Of a DNA stretch of 64,000 nucleotides, positions 25,078-33,919 are shown piece after piece. Below the pieces are notes generated by a model, which worked only from the letters and a program-made list of their open reading frames with translations, did no database searches and was not told where the DNA came from. The position numbers and the translations under genes are program-made. Positions within the stretch are counted from its first letter, which is position 1; each line of letters starts with the position of its first letter. This stretch comes from Flavobacterium sp. 1355 (GTDB lineage: Bacteria > Bacteroidota > Bacteroidia > Flavobacteriales > Flavobacteriaceae), in the NCBI RefSeq assembly GCF_017833415.1, contig NZ_JAFICC010000015.1, positions 1 to 64,000 on the forward strand, given 5' to 3'.

Positions 25078-26130
25078 TTGAACGAAATTCAAAAATTAAA
25101 ATTCGACATTAAACTGCAAAATCACGTTTGGTTTTGGGGTAGCTATTTTACTCTCAACTTTCTAAGATGGGGAGCCTATTTCAACGATTATCCTTATTCA
25201 TTCAAGTCAAATCTTATTGAATTTTCCCTGCACATTCCTCTTGTATATTTTAATCTCTTCATTTTAGTTCCTAAATTCGTTCTAAAACAGAAATACATAC
25301 AGTATACATTTGCCTTGATTGCAAGCCTTTTTGGAATATATTTATTAAAAACAGCTCTTACCTATTATATAATTTCAGAAAATATATGGCCCGAGGCAAA
25401 TCGTGAATACCATCCTTTTGAGATCAATCATATCGTAGCTGTTTGTATTGGAGAATTGTATGTATTAGCAATGGCATCTTCAGTATACCTGACACTTACC
25501 TGGCTAAGAGAACGTGAGAGAAACAGATCTTTGAGAGAAAACCAATTTAAAATCAAATTAAAATATCTCGAAAACCAGATTCAGCCGCATTTCTTCTTTA
25601 ATACCTTAAACAACTTGTATGCTTTATCGTTAGAATCATCAAATAAGGTTCCGGATGTAATCATCAAACTATCTAATTTGATGGAATATGTATTGTATGA
25701 TGTAAAAGGAACCAAATTCGTACCACTTATTAAAGAAATAGATTACATCCAGAATTATATTGAAATAGAAAAGCTACGTTTTGAGAATGTAGAGGTTACA
25801 ATAAATCTGGAATCTGATATAGAAGAAGTGATAGTCCCACCGCTCATTTTTATTTCATTAGTCGAAAATGCTTTTAAACATGGAGGATTAAACAATAAAA
25901 ACCTGAAAATCAAAATCAATTGTAAAGTTATCGACAATCAAATGTTAGATTTTGAAATCCTAAATAATTTTGTAATTTCACATAATCTTAACTTAAAGAA
26001 AGGTATCGGATTAACTAATACCAAAAAGAGATTAAAATTAATTTATAAAAGCAATTTCAGTTTAAAACACACAACAAAGCTTAATTACTATATAATCCGT
26101 TTGCAAATACCAATTCGTAATGAAAATTAA
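25078..26130 (+). CDS. LytS/YehU-type membrane sensor histidine kinase
   Basis: This 350-residue protein starts at a TTG; no ATG occurs until well inside the protein. Four hydrophobic segments (about 20-40, 45-70, 75-100, 118-143) are followed by a short coiled linker, then the His_kinase domain with the phospho-acceptor His171 in QIQPHFFFNTLNN and a C-terminal ATPase with FISLVENAFKHG. There is no periplasmic sensor domain, so the signal is probably read in the membrane. It overlaps the response regulator gene by 11 bp and diverges from susC-II. The equivalent pair in F. johnsoniae lies in the chitin locus, so it probably controls this locus. Confidence 0.93.
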   Translation: MNEIQKLKFDIKLQNHVWFWGSYFTLNFLRWGAYFNDYPYSFKSNLIEFSLHIPLVYFNLFILVPKFVLKQKYIQYTFALIASLFGIYLLKTALTYYIISENIWPEANREYHPFEINHIVAVCIGELYVLAMASSVYLTLTWLRERERNRSLRENQFKIKLKYLENQIQPHFFFNTLNNLYALSLESSNKVPDVIIKLSNLMEYVLYDVKGTKFVPLIKEIDYIQNYIEIEKLRFENVEVTINLESDIEEVIVPPLIFISLVENAFKHGGLNNKNLKIKINCKVIDNQMLDFEILNNFVISHNLNLKKGIGLTNTKKRLKLIYKSNFSLKHTTKLNYYIIRLQIPIRNEN

Positions 26131-26821
26131 ATGTGTATTGATTGATGATGAGCCGTTAGCCATAAAAGTCCTGCAAAATTATTTTACCAATTTTACTGAC
26201 TTCGAAGTCGTAGCCACATTTAATAACTCTTTAGAAGCTCTCGATTTTATTAACAGCACTCCCGTTGATGCCGTTTTCCTGGACATCAATATGCCGATGA
26301 TGACCGGCTTTGAGTTAATTAGCCTTATCGAAAACAAAACAAAAGTTATTATCACAACTGCCTTTCGCGAATTTGCCGCAGAAAGTTATGATCTCGATGT
26401 TCTCGATTATTTAGTAAAACCAATTCCGCTTCCTAGATTTATAAAATGCATCAATAAAATCACAACCGAATTCAACCTCAAAAACAACATAAAAGTAGAA
26501 ACTTCAAAAGGTGACTCCCATATTTTTATCAAGGTCGATAAAAAGATGATGAAAATTAATATTGAAGAAATTCTCTTTGTCGAAGGGATGAAAGAATACA
26601 TAAAAGTTGTCACCCCGGACAAGACTTATATTACCCACAAATCTCTAACTTCCCTGTCTGAAGAATTGCCTTCTGATCGTTTTTTACGCATACATAAATC
26701 GTATGTTATTGCGCTAAACAAGGTAAAATCTATTGAAGGAAACCGCATTCAGATTCAATCTTACACTATTCCAATCGGAAGAAATTACAGTAAAGAAGTA
26801 AAAAATAAAATTTTGGAATAA
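26120..26821 (+). CDS. LytTR-family response regulator
   Basis: This 233-residue protein has a receiver domain (about 1-120) with acid pair Asp9/Asp10, phospho-acceptor Asp55 in DAVFLDINMP, and a conserved Lys in YLVKP. A LytTR DNA-binding domain (about 130-233) follows, with FVEGMKEYIKV and RIHKSYVIALNKV. LytTR proteins bind paired direct repeats about 21 bp apart; such pairs occur upstream of both susC genes. It overlaps the kinase gene, so the two are translated together. It is the likely activator of the chitin locus, by inference from position and site geometry. Confidence 0.94.
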   Translation: MKIKCVLIDDEPLAIKVLQNYFTNFTDFEVVATFNNSLEALDFINSTPVDAVFLDINMPMMTGFELISLIENKTKVIITTAFREFAAESYDLDVLDYLVKPIPLPRFIKCINKITTEFNLKNNIKVETSKGDSHIFIKVDKKMMKINIEEILFVEGMKEYIKVVTPDKTYITHKSLTSLSEELPSDRFLRIHKSYVIALNKVKSIEGNRIQIQSYTIPIGRNYSKEVKNKILE

Positions 26822-26933
26822 AATTCTTTGCATTTCCTGTTTTCTAAGTAAGTAAAAATTAACACATTGTTGAAAAAATGATGTTGTTGGTTTAAATTTA
26901 ACATTATTTGTGTCTTTTTATTTTTTTTTGATA

Positions 26934-26956
26934 ACCGTAACAAATATATTTACGGT
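26934..26956. promoter_or_regulatory. Inverted repeat before the sugar transporter gene
   Basis: ACCGTAA and TTACGGT form a 7-bp inverted repeat with a 9-base AT-rich centre, 43-65 bp before the transporter start. It may be an operator or a leader hairpin. No good LytTR repeat pair was found in this gap. Confidence 0.35.
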
Positions 26957-26998
26957 CTTCAAAAAACATAAATAAAAAAAATTAACCTTTCTACTATT

Positions 26999-28468
26999 AT
27001 GAGTTCAGAAAATGTTCAAACCAAATGGGGGCAATTTATCTCATTGATAATCGTCTTCTTTTTTTGGGGTTTTGTCGGATCAGCAAATGACATCCTTATC
27101 CCAGTATTCAAAAAAGTATTTACTTTATCACAAGTTCAGTCACAATTAGTTGCCTGGGCATTTTATGCTGCATATTTTGTGGGATCAATTATTTTCTTCC
27201 TGGTATCTCTAAAATCAGATGTTTTGCAAAAATTCGGATACAAAAAAACACTTTCTGCAGGGTTACTCCTATCTGCAGTTGGTTCATTTTTATTTGTACC
27301 CGCAGCAACAATGCAAAGTTTTCCGTTCTTCTTAACCGCTTTATTTACAGTAGGTTTAGGATTTTCAATCCAACAAATTGTTGCCAATCCTTTAGCTATT
27401 AAAATGGGAAGCCCGCAGACCGGAGCTCACCGTTTGACTCTGGCAGGAGGTGTAAACTCTTTTGGAACAACAATTGGTGCAATTTTATTAGGAATTGCTC
27501 TTTTTGGAATGGGAGACAACAAAAAAACAAACCTTTCTCTTGAAGATATTAAATTACCATTTATAATCTTAGGTCTTGCGTTTATCGTAGTGGCTATTTT
27601 TATGTATTTTTCTAAAATTGAAGACCCTGCAAAAATAGAGGAAGCTCAAATAGATCACAAACACGCTGCATTCAACATCTTAGACTATCCACAATTATAC
27701 TTAGGTATGTTGGGAATCTTTATTTATGTTGGAACTGAGGTTACTATTATCAGTAACTTACCTGCTCTTCTGCACACAAGCGAATTCGGAAATGTTCTCG
27801 AAGATGCAATCGCTCCATTTATCGCCCTGTATTGGGGAAGTTTAATGATTGGACGTTGGAACGGTGGTGTAAATGTTTTCAACACATCAAACCTTGTTAA
27901 TACTGCACTTAAATTCATCGTACCGGCACTGGCATTTGGAGTAATTATCGGAGCAAACATTTTTGCTGCACACGATGTATCTGCATTCTACATTTACCCA
28001 ATCTGGATTTTATTATTTATTGCCGTAAGTTTTGTAGGTGGTAAAAATGCCGGAAAAACATTAATGCTTTTCGGAATTTCAGGTTTATTAATGATGGTAT
28101 TAGGACTTGTTTGGCCAAATCCCGAAATTGCTAAATTCTTCTTTATCTCAGGCGGATTGTTCTTATCTATCATGTGGCCTTCAATTTTCGATTTAGCAAT
28201 CGCAGGTTTAGGAAAAAACACAGGAAAAGCATCATCTTTCCTAATCATGATGATTCTTGGAGGTGGAGTTATTCCATTGGTACAAGGAAGTATCTGTGAT
28301 TTAGACGCAACACATCCAAACGGAATTCTTGGAATTACTTACACTCACTTCTCTTATATCGTACCACTTCTTGGTTTTGCTTATTTAGCATTTTATGGTT
28401 TCTATTGCCCTAAAATATTAAGAAAACAAGGAGTAAGCCACGTTATTAGCGAAGGCGGAGGACACTAA
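26999..28468 (+). CDS. MFS sugar transporter, FucP/GluP type, probable GlcNAc importer
   Basis: This 489-residue integral membrane protein has about 12 helices. FFFWGFVGSANDILIPVFKK at the N-terminus and SQLVAWAFYAAYFVGSI are marks of the FucP/NagP-like sugar:H+ symporter group. It lies directly after the two-component genes and facing away from the glycan import genes, which suggests it brings GlcNAc (or a dimer) across the inner membrane after GH20 acts in the periplasm. The substrate is inferred from context; glucose or fucose transport cannot be excluded from sequence alone. A strong terminator follows. Confidence 0.9.
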   Translation: MSSENVQTKWGQFISLIIVFFFWGFVGSANDILIPVFKKVFTLSQVQSQLVAWAFYAAYFVGSIIFFLVSLKSDVLQKFGYKKTLSAGLLLSAVGSFLFVPAATMQSFPFFLTALFTVGLGFSIQQIVANPLAIKMGSPQTGAHRLTLAGGVNSFGTTIGAILLGIALFGMGDNKKTNLSLEDIKLPFIILGLAFIVVAIFMYFSKIEDPAKIEEAQIDHKHAAFNILDYPQLYLGMLGIFIYVGTEVTIISNLPALLHTSEFGNVLEDAIAPFIALYWGSLMIGRWNGGVNVFNTSNLVNTALKFIVPALAFGVIIGANIFAAHDVSAFYIYPIWILLFIAVSFVGGKNAGKTLMLFGISGLLMMVLGLVWPNPEIAKFFFISGGLFLSIMWPSIFDLAIAGLGKNTGKASSFLIMMILGGGVIPLVQGSICDLDATHPNGILGITYTHFSYIVPLLGFAYLAFYGFYCPKILRKQGVSHVISEGGGH

Positions 28469-28480
28469 TCTCAGCAATAT

Positions 28481-28523
28481 AAAAAAATCCCGTTTTTACT
28501 TTATCGTAAAAACGGGATTTTTT
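28481..28523. terminator. Bidirectional terminator
   Basis: AATCCCGTTTTTAC / GTAAAAACGGGATT is flanked by an A-run and a T-run. It ends the transporter transcript (+) and also serves the convergent secreted-protein gene (-). Confidence 0.9.
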
Positions 28524-28536
28524 TTGCTCAATAATT

Positions 28537-29031
28537 TTATTTAGCTTTCATAATTGCATTTAAATTCTTTTTAAACAAATCCTTATTCTTTTCAGATAAA
28601 GTGTATACCACATCCTTATCAGCATGAACAATTACTTTATCAATATTAGCCTCTAAAAGCGCTTTTGGATCCTTTATTCTCAAAGTACACGCTCCATCAA
28701 AAAAACCATCATCCTCAATCACTTTTTTGGCCTGAAGAATAGTTCCGTCATTTAAAACAGCCGAAATAGTCATTTCCTTATTCAAAGTTTTAGAATAAAA
28801 ACCATCCATCACCAGCATTAACCTATATGAGTTCTTCAATTCCGGGCCTTTAAACTCATGTCTGGTAATATTGTAGCGCAACCCTTTTGCCAAAGTCTGA
28901 AATTTTACAGAACAATCCAGTTCATAAGTTGCCACATCACCGGCTTCATTTATACTCGTTAATACTCTGGCCTGCGCATGCAGCTGAAATACAACCGCAA
29001 AAAACATCAAAAAAACAGATAACTTTTTCAT
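28537..29031 (-). CDS. Secreted protein of unknown function
   Basis: This 164-residue protein starts at the ATG at 29031 (MKKLSVFLMFFAVV); an ATG two codons earlier also exists. It has a signal peptide ending near HAQ (about residue 20). The rest is mostly beta-strand-like with a Lys-rich C-terminal helix. Two cysteines (in ELDCSV and GACTLR) could form a disulfide. I recognise no family. It is not clearly part of the chitin locus, being convergent with the transporter and separated from the aldolase gene by a terminator. Confidence 0.7.
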   Translation of the reverse strand: MKKLSVFLMFFAVVFQLHAQARVLTSINEAGDVATYELDCSVKFQTLAKGLRYNITRHEFKGPELKNSYRLMLVMDGFYSKTLNKEMTISAVLNDGTILQAKKVIEDDGFFDGACTLRIKDPKALLEANIDKVIVHADKDVVYTLSEKNKDLFKKNLNAIMKAK

Positions 29032-29063
29032 ATACAAAACTTTATAGTATATAAAAATAAAAA

Positions 29064-29096
29064 AAATCGCTGTCTTTTTAACAAAAACAGCGATTT
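29064..29096 (-). terminator. Terminator after the aldolase gene
   Basis: AAATCGCTGT / ACAGCGATTT on the minus strand is followed by TTTTTATTTT. It lies 20 bp past the aldolase stop codon. Confidence 0.85.
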
Positions 29097-29116
29097 AATT
29101 TTTTATAAAGTATTGA

Positions 29117-29776
29117 CTACTGCTTATTTCCTTTTTCAAAATCAGCAACAAACTGTGCTAATCCGATATCTGTTAATGGGTGTTTCAATAAACCATAAAT
29201 TGCAGAAAGCGGTCCTGTCATAACATCAGCACCAATTTTAGCACAATTTACAATATGCATAGTATGACGCACAGAAGCAGCCAAAATTTGAGTCTCATAA
29301 CCGTAATTATCATAAATTTCTCTAATTTCCTGAATCAGGTTCAATCCATCTGTAGAAACATCGTCTAAACGTCCGATAAAAGGAGAAACGTAAGTTGCAC
29401 CCGCTTTTGCAGCCAATAAAGCCTGACCAGCAGAAAATACAAGAGTTACATTTGTTTTAATACCTTTATCAGAAAAATATTTTGCTGCCATTACACCTTC
29501 CTTGGTCATTGGCAATTTTACTACGATTTGATCATGTAATTCAGCCAGTTCTTCACCTTCTTTCACCATTCCTTCAAAATCCAGTGCATTAACTTCAGCA
29601 CTCACATCACCTTCAACAAGATTACAAATATCAACGTAATGCTTCAAAATATTGTTTTTTCCGGTAATACCTTCCTTTGCCATCAAAGACGGATTTGTAG
29701 TTACACCATCCAAAACACCTAAAGCTTGTGCCTCTTTAATCTGAGCTAAATTAGCTGTGTCAATAAAAAATTTCAT
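29117..29776 (-). CDS. fsa: Fructose-6-phosphate aldolase / transaldolase-like protein
   Basis: This 219-residue enzyme is of the short TalC/FSA class. Motifs are FIDTANLAQIKE and GVTTNPSL at the N-terminus, the Schiff-base Lys87 in VVKLPMT, and SPFIGRLDD. Such proteins cleave fructose-6-P or transfer dihydroxyacetone in the pentose phosphate pathway; sequence alone does not separate the two activities, and many flavobacterial copies probably act as transaldolase. A structured RNA-like element lies 31 bp upstream of its start codon. The gene is monocistronic with its own terminator. Confidence 0.9.
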   Translation of the reverse strand: MKFFIDTANLAQIKEAQALGVLDGVTTNPSLMAKEGITGKNNILKHYVDICNLVEGDVSAEVNALDFEGMVKEGEELAELHDQIVVKLPMTKEGVMAAKYFSDKGIKTNVTLVFSAGQALLAAKAGATYVSPFIGRLDDVSTDGLNLIQEIREIYDNYGYETQILAASVRHTMHIVNCAKIGADVMTGPLSAIYGLLKHPLTDIGLAQFVADFEKGNKQ

Positions 29777-29806
29777 ATTTATTTATATTTAATTGTGTTA
29801 TTATCA

Positions 29807-29919
29807 GGGCGTGACCCCATTTACAAAAGGCGCACTCACAAAGCCGCATATACGCGCCTTTTGCAAATGCGGTCGGGCTATCCGCACTACTTCGGTAGTC
29901 TGCTCCTATCCCCTCACGC
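29807..29919. ncRNA. Three-way-junction structured element, likely RNA
   Basis: The outer stem is GCGTGA (29809) / TCACGC (29914). Arm 1 is GACCCCATTT / AAATGCGGTC (one mismatch) continuing into a perfect CAAAAGGCGC / GCGCCTTTTG. Arm 2 carries ACTAC-TTCG-GTAGT with a UUCG tetraloop, flanked by GGG / CCC. The fold is too complete to be chance. I recall similar GGTCGGGCT...CCTATCCC elements scattered in Bacteroidota genomes but cannot name the family. Strand is unresolved; on the minus strand it would sit in or near the aldolase leader. The rest of 29920-30121 shows no gene. Confidence 0.5.
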
Positions 29920-30121
29920 AAACAGCCGTAAAATTACAACATATAAACGTGTTATTACAGATATCAGAAAATCAATTTTCTACAATCTATATTAAGCAGT
30001 AAAAGTAAAGTTTTAAATTTTTAATTCAAAATAAATGAAAGTTGGAGAAATGGTATTTGAAAAACAGTTTGTTACAATTTCTTCACTAACGCAATCAAAC
30101 CGCAACTATATCTTGTAATAA

Positions 30122-30925
30122 TTACAATTTATAATGATTCATCAACATCTTCTCATAAACGGTATCAGGAAGAATTCGCTTTAATACGATTGAAAACTTC
30201 TGCATAAAAACACCCACTTTGTAGTGTACATTTGGTTTCTTAGCCAGCATAATTTTATATATCGCCTCAGCCATTTCATTCGGATTACTTCCTGCATCTA
30301 CATGTTCGTTCATAGTAGACAAAGTATCTCCATAAACTTTCTCATAAGCAGAACCAGAAATTAGAGGTGCATGATAACGTCCGGCAGCAATATTGGTTGC
30401 AAAATCGCCCGGGGCAACATTTGTAATATTAATCCCGAAAGATTTCACTTCCATACGCAACGCTTCGGTAATCAATTCCAAAGCTCCTTTTGAAGCCGAA
30501 TAAACACTTCGGTAAGGCAATCCCATATATCCTGCAATAGAAGTAATATTAATGATAAGACCCGATTTTTGTTCGCGCATTTTTGGTAAGGCCGCTTTCA
30601 TAACTTCAATAGGACCAAACAAATTAGTTTCAAAATTATTTTTGATTTCCTCCATCGGAATTTCTTCCAATGGCCCGGTAATTCCAACCCCGGCATTATT
30701 AATCACCACATCCAGCCTGCCTGTTGTTGCAATAATGTGATTAACCGCCATTTTAATAGACTCTGTATTACGAACATCCAAAGCAACCAACGGAAAAATA
30801 GAATTTACTACTTTTTCAGGATTACGGCTGGTGCCATAAACAACATATCCTTTTTGATGTAAAAATTCTCCAATTGATTTTCCGATTCCTGATGATCCTC
30901 CGGTAATTAAAACGACTTTACTCAT
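30122..30925 (-). CDS. SDR-family oxidoreductase
   Basis: This 267-residue protein is a classical short-chain dehydrogenase. It has the nucleotide motif TGGSSGIG (about 8-15), NNAG (about 76-79), the catalytic Ser129, and Tyr142-Lys146 in YSASK. A C-terminal extension (about 200-267) with a membrane-affine end is common in the group that acts on retinol-like or steroid-like substrates. The substrate is not predictable. A 7-bp tandem repeat array begins 19 bp upstream of its start codon. No operon partner. Confidence 0.9.
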   Translation of the reverse strand: MSKVVLITGGSSGIGKSIGEFLHQKGYVVYGTSRNPEKVVNSIFPLVALDVRNTESIKMAVNHIIATTGRLDVVINNAGVGITGPLEEIPMEEIKNNFETNLFGPIEVMKAALPKMREQKSGLIINITSIAGYMGLPYRSVYSASKGALELITEALRMEVKSFGINITNVAPGDFATNIAAGRYHAPLISGSAYEKVYGDTLSTMNEHVDAGSNPNEMAEAIYKIMLAKKPNVHYKVGVFMQKFSIVLKRILPDTVYEKMLMNHYKL

Positions 30926-30943
30926 TTATGTTAGGTGTTAAGA

Positions 30944-31051
30944 GTTATGGGTTATGGGTTATGGGTTATGGGTTATGGGTTATGGGTTATGGGTTATGGG
31001 TTATGGGTTATGGACTATGGGTTATGAGTTATGAGTTATGGGTTATGAGTT
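30944..31051. repeat. Heptanucleotide tandem array (TTATGGG), about 15 units
   Basis: A run of GTTATGG units covers 30944 to about 31017 with almost no change, then degenerates (GACTATGG, GTTATGA) to about 31051. The pure part is prone to slipped-strand change in copy number. It lies in the leader or promoter region of the SDR gene. Confidence 0.9.
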
Positions 31052-31147
31052 GAGACGTCAGAGATTAAACTTGAGTAATACAAACACTCAACTTTTAAAT
31101 TCTAACGATATATTAACGAATAACATTTAACTTCGACACGGTCAAAA

Positions 31148-31174
31148 ATAAAAAAATCTTCCATAAGGAAGATT
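31148..31174 (-). terminator. Terminator downstream of the SRP RNA
   Basis: On the minus strand AATCTTCC / GGAAGATT is followed by a TTTTTTT run. It is 24 bp beyond the 3' end of the SRP RNA and would catch read-through. Confidence 0.75.
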
Positions 31175-31197
31175 ACAAATTAAATTTATTCTAAAAA

Positions 31198-31294
31198 AAG
31201 TGGCAAGCGACCTACATCGCACCGCTCAACCGCGTACCCTTGCTATGTTCCCATCCTGGGGGAGTCTGCAGGAGCTGGTCGTGTAGGACTTGCC
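31198..31294 (-). ncRNA. ffs: Small-type signal recognition particle RNA
   Basis: On the minus strand the apical part reads CAGG-ATG-GGAA-CAT-AGCA. This is the SRP domain IV signature: the symmetric loop CAGG/AGCA around a GGAA tetraloop, which Ffh binds. The ends pair (GGCAAGTCCTACA with TGTAGGTCGCTTGCC), and the 3' end runs into CTTTTTTT. A consensus promoter ends 5 bp before the 5' end. The length of about 97 nt matches the small bacterial 4.5S type. Coding readings across this stretch (either strand) are spurious. Confidence 0.88.
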
Positions 31295-31298
31295 GGTG

Positions 31299-31328
31299 CA
31301 AATATACAATCTTTTTATATTTTTGCAA
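31299..31328 (-). promoter_or_regulatory. Consensus promoter of the SRP RNA
   Basis: TTG (31326-31328) - 19 bp - TATATTTG (31299-31306) on the minus strand is a full match to the flavobacterial consensus, with the RNA 5' end 5 bp downstream. A divergent TATTTTTG at 31318-31325 (+) may serve the cyclase gene. Confidence 0.65.
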
Positions 31329-31383
31329 GAGCTTTGTTGCTATAAAAATATCGTCGTATATTGGCTTATTCAAATTTTTAACT

Positions 31384-32436
31384 ATGAAAAAATATAACTT
31401 CCTAGCTGTCATTTTATTAGGAATCACATTAATTGGTTGTAATGGTGCAAAAAAAGGTGAAAATTCTTTATTTACTATCGATGATTCTGCTTTTCCGGCA
31501 CATTTTACATCAAAAGACGCTGTTTCAATCGCTATTTTGAATCCAAATTCTAAAGAAGTTGATAGTACAGTTTACTTTGTAAACGATAAAAAAGTGGGAA
31601 GCACAAAAGGTGCTGAGAAATTCAAATTTGAATTAAAAGATCAAAAATTAGGATACCAATATCTAAAAGCAACTGTTTATTATGGCTCTGAATGGTCTGA
31701 TGCTACCAAAAGAATCGAACTAGTTTCTGATATTGAGCCTAAATTATTAAACTATAAAATTGTAAATACTTATCCTCACGACACAAAGGCTTTTACAGAA
31801 GGTCTGGAATTTCATAACGATGCTTTGTTTGAAAGTACTGGTCAAAAAGGAGATTCTTATTTTAGAGAAGTTGATTATAAAACCGGAAAAGTAATTACAC
31901 AGGTTGATCTTCCTAAAGAATATTTTGGAGAAGGGATTACTTTCATCAACGGGAAAATATTTCAATTGTCGTGGGAAGAAAAGACAGGTTTCATTTATGA
32001 TGCAAAAACTTTTAAACTCGAAAAAACTTTTAAATACGATAAGGACATTGAAGGCTGGGGAATGACAAATGACGGAAAATTTATTTATCATTCTGACGGA
32101 ACGGAGAAAATCTGGAAAATGGATCCAAATAATCAAAAATTAGTTGATTATATCAATGTTTATTCGGGAACTTCTAAAATAAAAGCCATTAATGAATTAG
32201 AATACATTAATGGAAAATTCTTTGTAAATGTATGGCAAAAAGATGCTATTGCTGTTGTAAATCCAACTTCTGGAGCTGTTGAAGGAATTTTGAATATGTC
32301 TGGTTTACGCAAATTCATCAAACATCCGCAAGCTGAAGTTTTAAACGGAATCGCTTACAATCCAAAGACTAAAACCATTTTTGTGACTGGTAAATACTGG
32401 GAAAAATTGTTTGAAATATCAGTTTCAGAAAATTAA
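31384..32436 (+). CDS. Glutaminyl-peptide cyclotransferase, lipoprotein
   Basis: This 350-residue protein starts at the ATG at 31384; an upstream in-frame reading would run through the SRP RNA gene. It has a lipobox ending LIGC (Cys19), a beta-sandwich region (about 40-115), then a beta-propeller of the glutamine cyclotransferase family with YPHDTKAFTEGLEF, FESTGQKGDS and VWQKDAIAVV. Such enzymes convert N-terminal Gln to pyroglutamate. In Bacteroidota many exported proteins begin with Gln after signal cleavage, so a role in maturing envelope proteins is plausible. Monocistronic. Confidence 0.9.
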   Translation: MKKYNFLAVILLGITLIGCNGAKKGENSLFTIDDSAFPAHFTSKDAVSIAILNPNSKEVDSTVYFVNDKKVGSTKGAEKFKFELKDQKLGYQYLKATVYYGSEWSDATKRIELVSDIEPKLLNYKIVNTYPHDTKAFTEGLEFHNDALFESTGQKGDSYFREVDYKTGKVITQVDLPKEYFGEGITFINGKIFQLSWEEKTGFIYDAKTFKLEKTFKYDKDIEGWGMTNDGKFIYHSDGTEKIWKMDPNNQKLVDYINVYSGTSKIKAINELEYINGKFFVNVWQKDAIAVVNPTSGAVEGILNMSGLRKFIKHPQAEVLNGIAYNPKTKTIFVTGKYWEKLFEISVSEN

Positions 32437-32600
32437 ATTCCAATCCCGGCACTTCGGGATAAATTCCAAATTCCAATCAACACGAGTTTCACAAGTTTTC
32501 ACGAATTGATTAGTGTTAATTTGTGGCCCGGGACCGTAGGGCGAACTGGCGTAGCAAATTTGTGTTTTATATAATTACTACAATAATTAAATTTTTAATA

Positions 32601-33839
32601 ATGATTACTTTAATCACAAATATAAAAGAATTGCTTCAGGTTCGCGAAACGTCTGTTTCTAAGGTTTCGGGTGCCGAAATGGCGGTTCTTCCCACGATAA
32701 AAAATGCATTTTTATTAATTGAAAATAATCTAATTGCAGATTTTGGTTTGATGGAAAACCTTCCCGAAGTAAAAGCTGACGAAATTATTGATGCAACAGG
32801 AAGAATTGTATTGCCAACCTGGTGCGACAGCCACACACATATCGTTTATGCAGGAAATCGTGAGCAGGAATTTGTAGACAGAATCAACGGATTTACTTAT
32901 GAAGAAATCGCAAATCGGGGTGGCGGAATCTTAAATTCGGCAAAAAAACTCAATGAAACCTCTGAAGAAGAAATTTACGACCAGTCTAAACTTCGGCTTG
33001 AAGAAGTAATGCGTCTAGGAACAGGAGCCGTAGAAATAAAATCAGGTTACGGACTGACTGTTGAAGGCGAATTAAAAATGCTCCGCGTTATTAAAAAACT
33101 GGCTGCAGACTACCCTGTTTCTGTAAAAGCGACATTTTTGGGAGCTCATGCTTTCCCTCTTCATTATAAAGAAAATAAAACAGGTTATATCGATGAAATC
33201 ATAACCAAAATGCTGCCTGAAATTGCAAAGCAAAAACTGGCTGATTATGTTGATGTTTTTTGCGAAACGGGTTATTTTTCTGTTGAGGAAACCGAAAAAA
33301 TTATGCAAGCGGGAATTGAATATGGCTTAACGCCAAAAATTCATGTCAACCAATTTAATTCTATTGGAGGAATACAGGCTGGAATCAAGTTTAAAGCCCT
33401 TTCTGTTGATCATCTGGAAATTATGAATCCGGAAGACATTGAAGCTTTAAAAAACACAGAAACAATGCCTGTAGCTCTGCCATCGTGTTCGTATTTCTTA
33501 AGTATTCCGTATACGCCGGCACGCGAAATGATTCAGGCAGGTTTACCTTTAGCATTAGCAACAGATTTTAATCCTGGCTCTACTCCATCGGGAAATATGA
33601 ATTTTGTGGTTGCTACGGCCTGTATCAAAATGAAAATGACTCCGGAAGAAGCAATAAACGCCGCAACTATAAATGGCGCCTATGCAATGGGAATCTCAGA
33701 TACGCATGGCAGTATTACCAAAGGCAAAAAAGCAAATTTAATCCTGACGAAACCTATTTCTTCTTATTATCAGATTCCGTATGCTTTTGGCAGCAATCTG
33801 ATTGAGAGTGTTTTTATCGAAGGGCAAATTATTAAATAA
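32601..33839 (+). CDS. hutI: Imidazolonepropionase
   Basis: This 412-residue amidohydrolase starts at the ATG at 32601; a longer in-frame reading adds 26 unlikely residues. Metal and substrate motifs include CDSHTHIVYAGNREQEF, RGGGILNSA, GAHAFP, IHVNQF and ATDFNPGSTPSG. It opens imidazolone propionate to formimino-glutamate in histidine breakdown. hutG lies 1 kb downstream, separated by an opposite-strand gene; hutH and hutU are not in this window. A strong terminator follows directly. Confidence 0.96.
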   Translation: MITLITNIKELLQVRETSVSKVSGAEMAVLPTIKNAFLLIENNLIADFGLMENLPEVKADEIIDATGRIVLPTWCDSHTHIVYAGNREQEFVDRINGFTYEEIANRGGGILNSAKKLNETSEEEIYDQSKLRLEEVMRLGTGAVEIKSGYGLTVEGELKMLRVIKKLAADYPVSVKATFLGAHAFPLHYKENKTGYIDEIITKMLPEIAKQKLADYVDVFCETGYFSVEETEKIMQAGIEYGLTPKIHVNQFNSIGGIQAGIKFKALSVDHLEIMNPEDIEALKNTETMPVALPSCSYFLSIPYTPAREMIQAGLPLALATDFNPGSTPSGNMNFVVATACIKMKMTPEEAINAATINGAYAMGISDTHGSITKGKKANLILTKPISSYYQIPYAFGSNLIESVFIEGQIIK

Positions 33840-33860
33840 AAAAACAATATTTTAAAACAC

Positions 33861-33896
33861 AAAAAAGGTCTGTGAGTAAATTCACAGACCTTTTTT
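33861..33896. terminator. Bidirectional terminator
   Basis: AAAAAAGGTCTGTGA / TCACAGACCTTTTTT is a perfect 15-bp inverted repeat with a 6-base loop. It ends hutI and the convergent coiled-coil protein gene. Confidence 0.92.
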
Positions 33897-33919
33897 AGTA
33901 GTATTCTTTTATCTAAAGT

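Noticed and set aside
26822..26998. LytTR repeat pair before the MFS transporter
   Set aside because: GTTGGT and ATTTGT about 20 bp apart are too weak a match to the block at the two susC genes.
29793..30002. Two overlapping short open frames
   Set aside because: They fall across the three-way-junction element; the strong RNA-like pairing explains the sequence better.
31212..31427. Open frames over the SRP RNA and an upstream extension of the cyclase gene
   Set aside because: The SRP domain IV signature and consensus promoter show that this is an RNA gene; the cyclase start at 31384 gives a proper lipoprotein signal.
31747..32136. 129-codon open frame on the minus strand
   Set aside because: It lies inside the glutaminyl cyclase gene on the opposite strand, with no family features.
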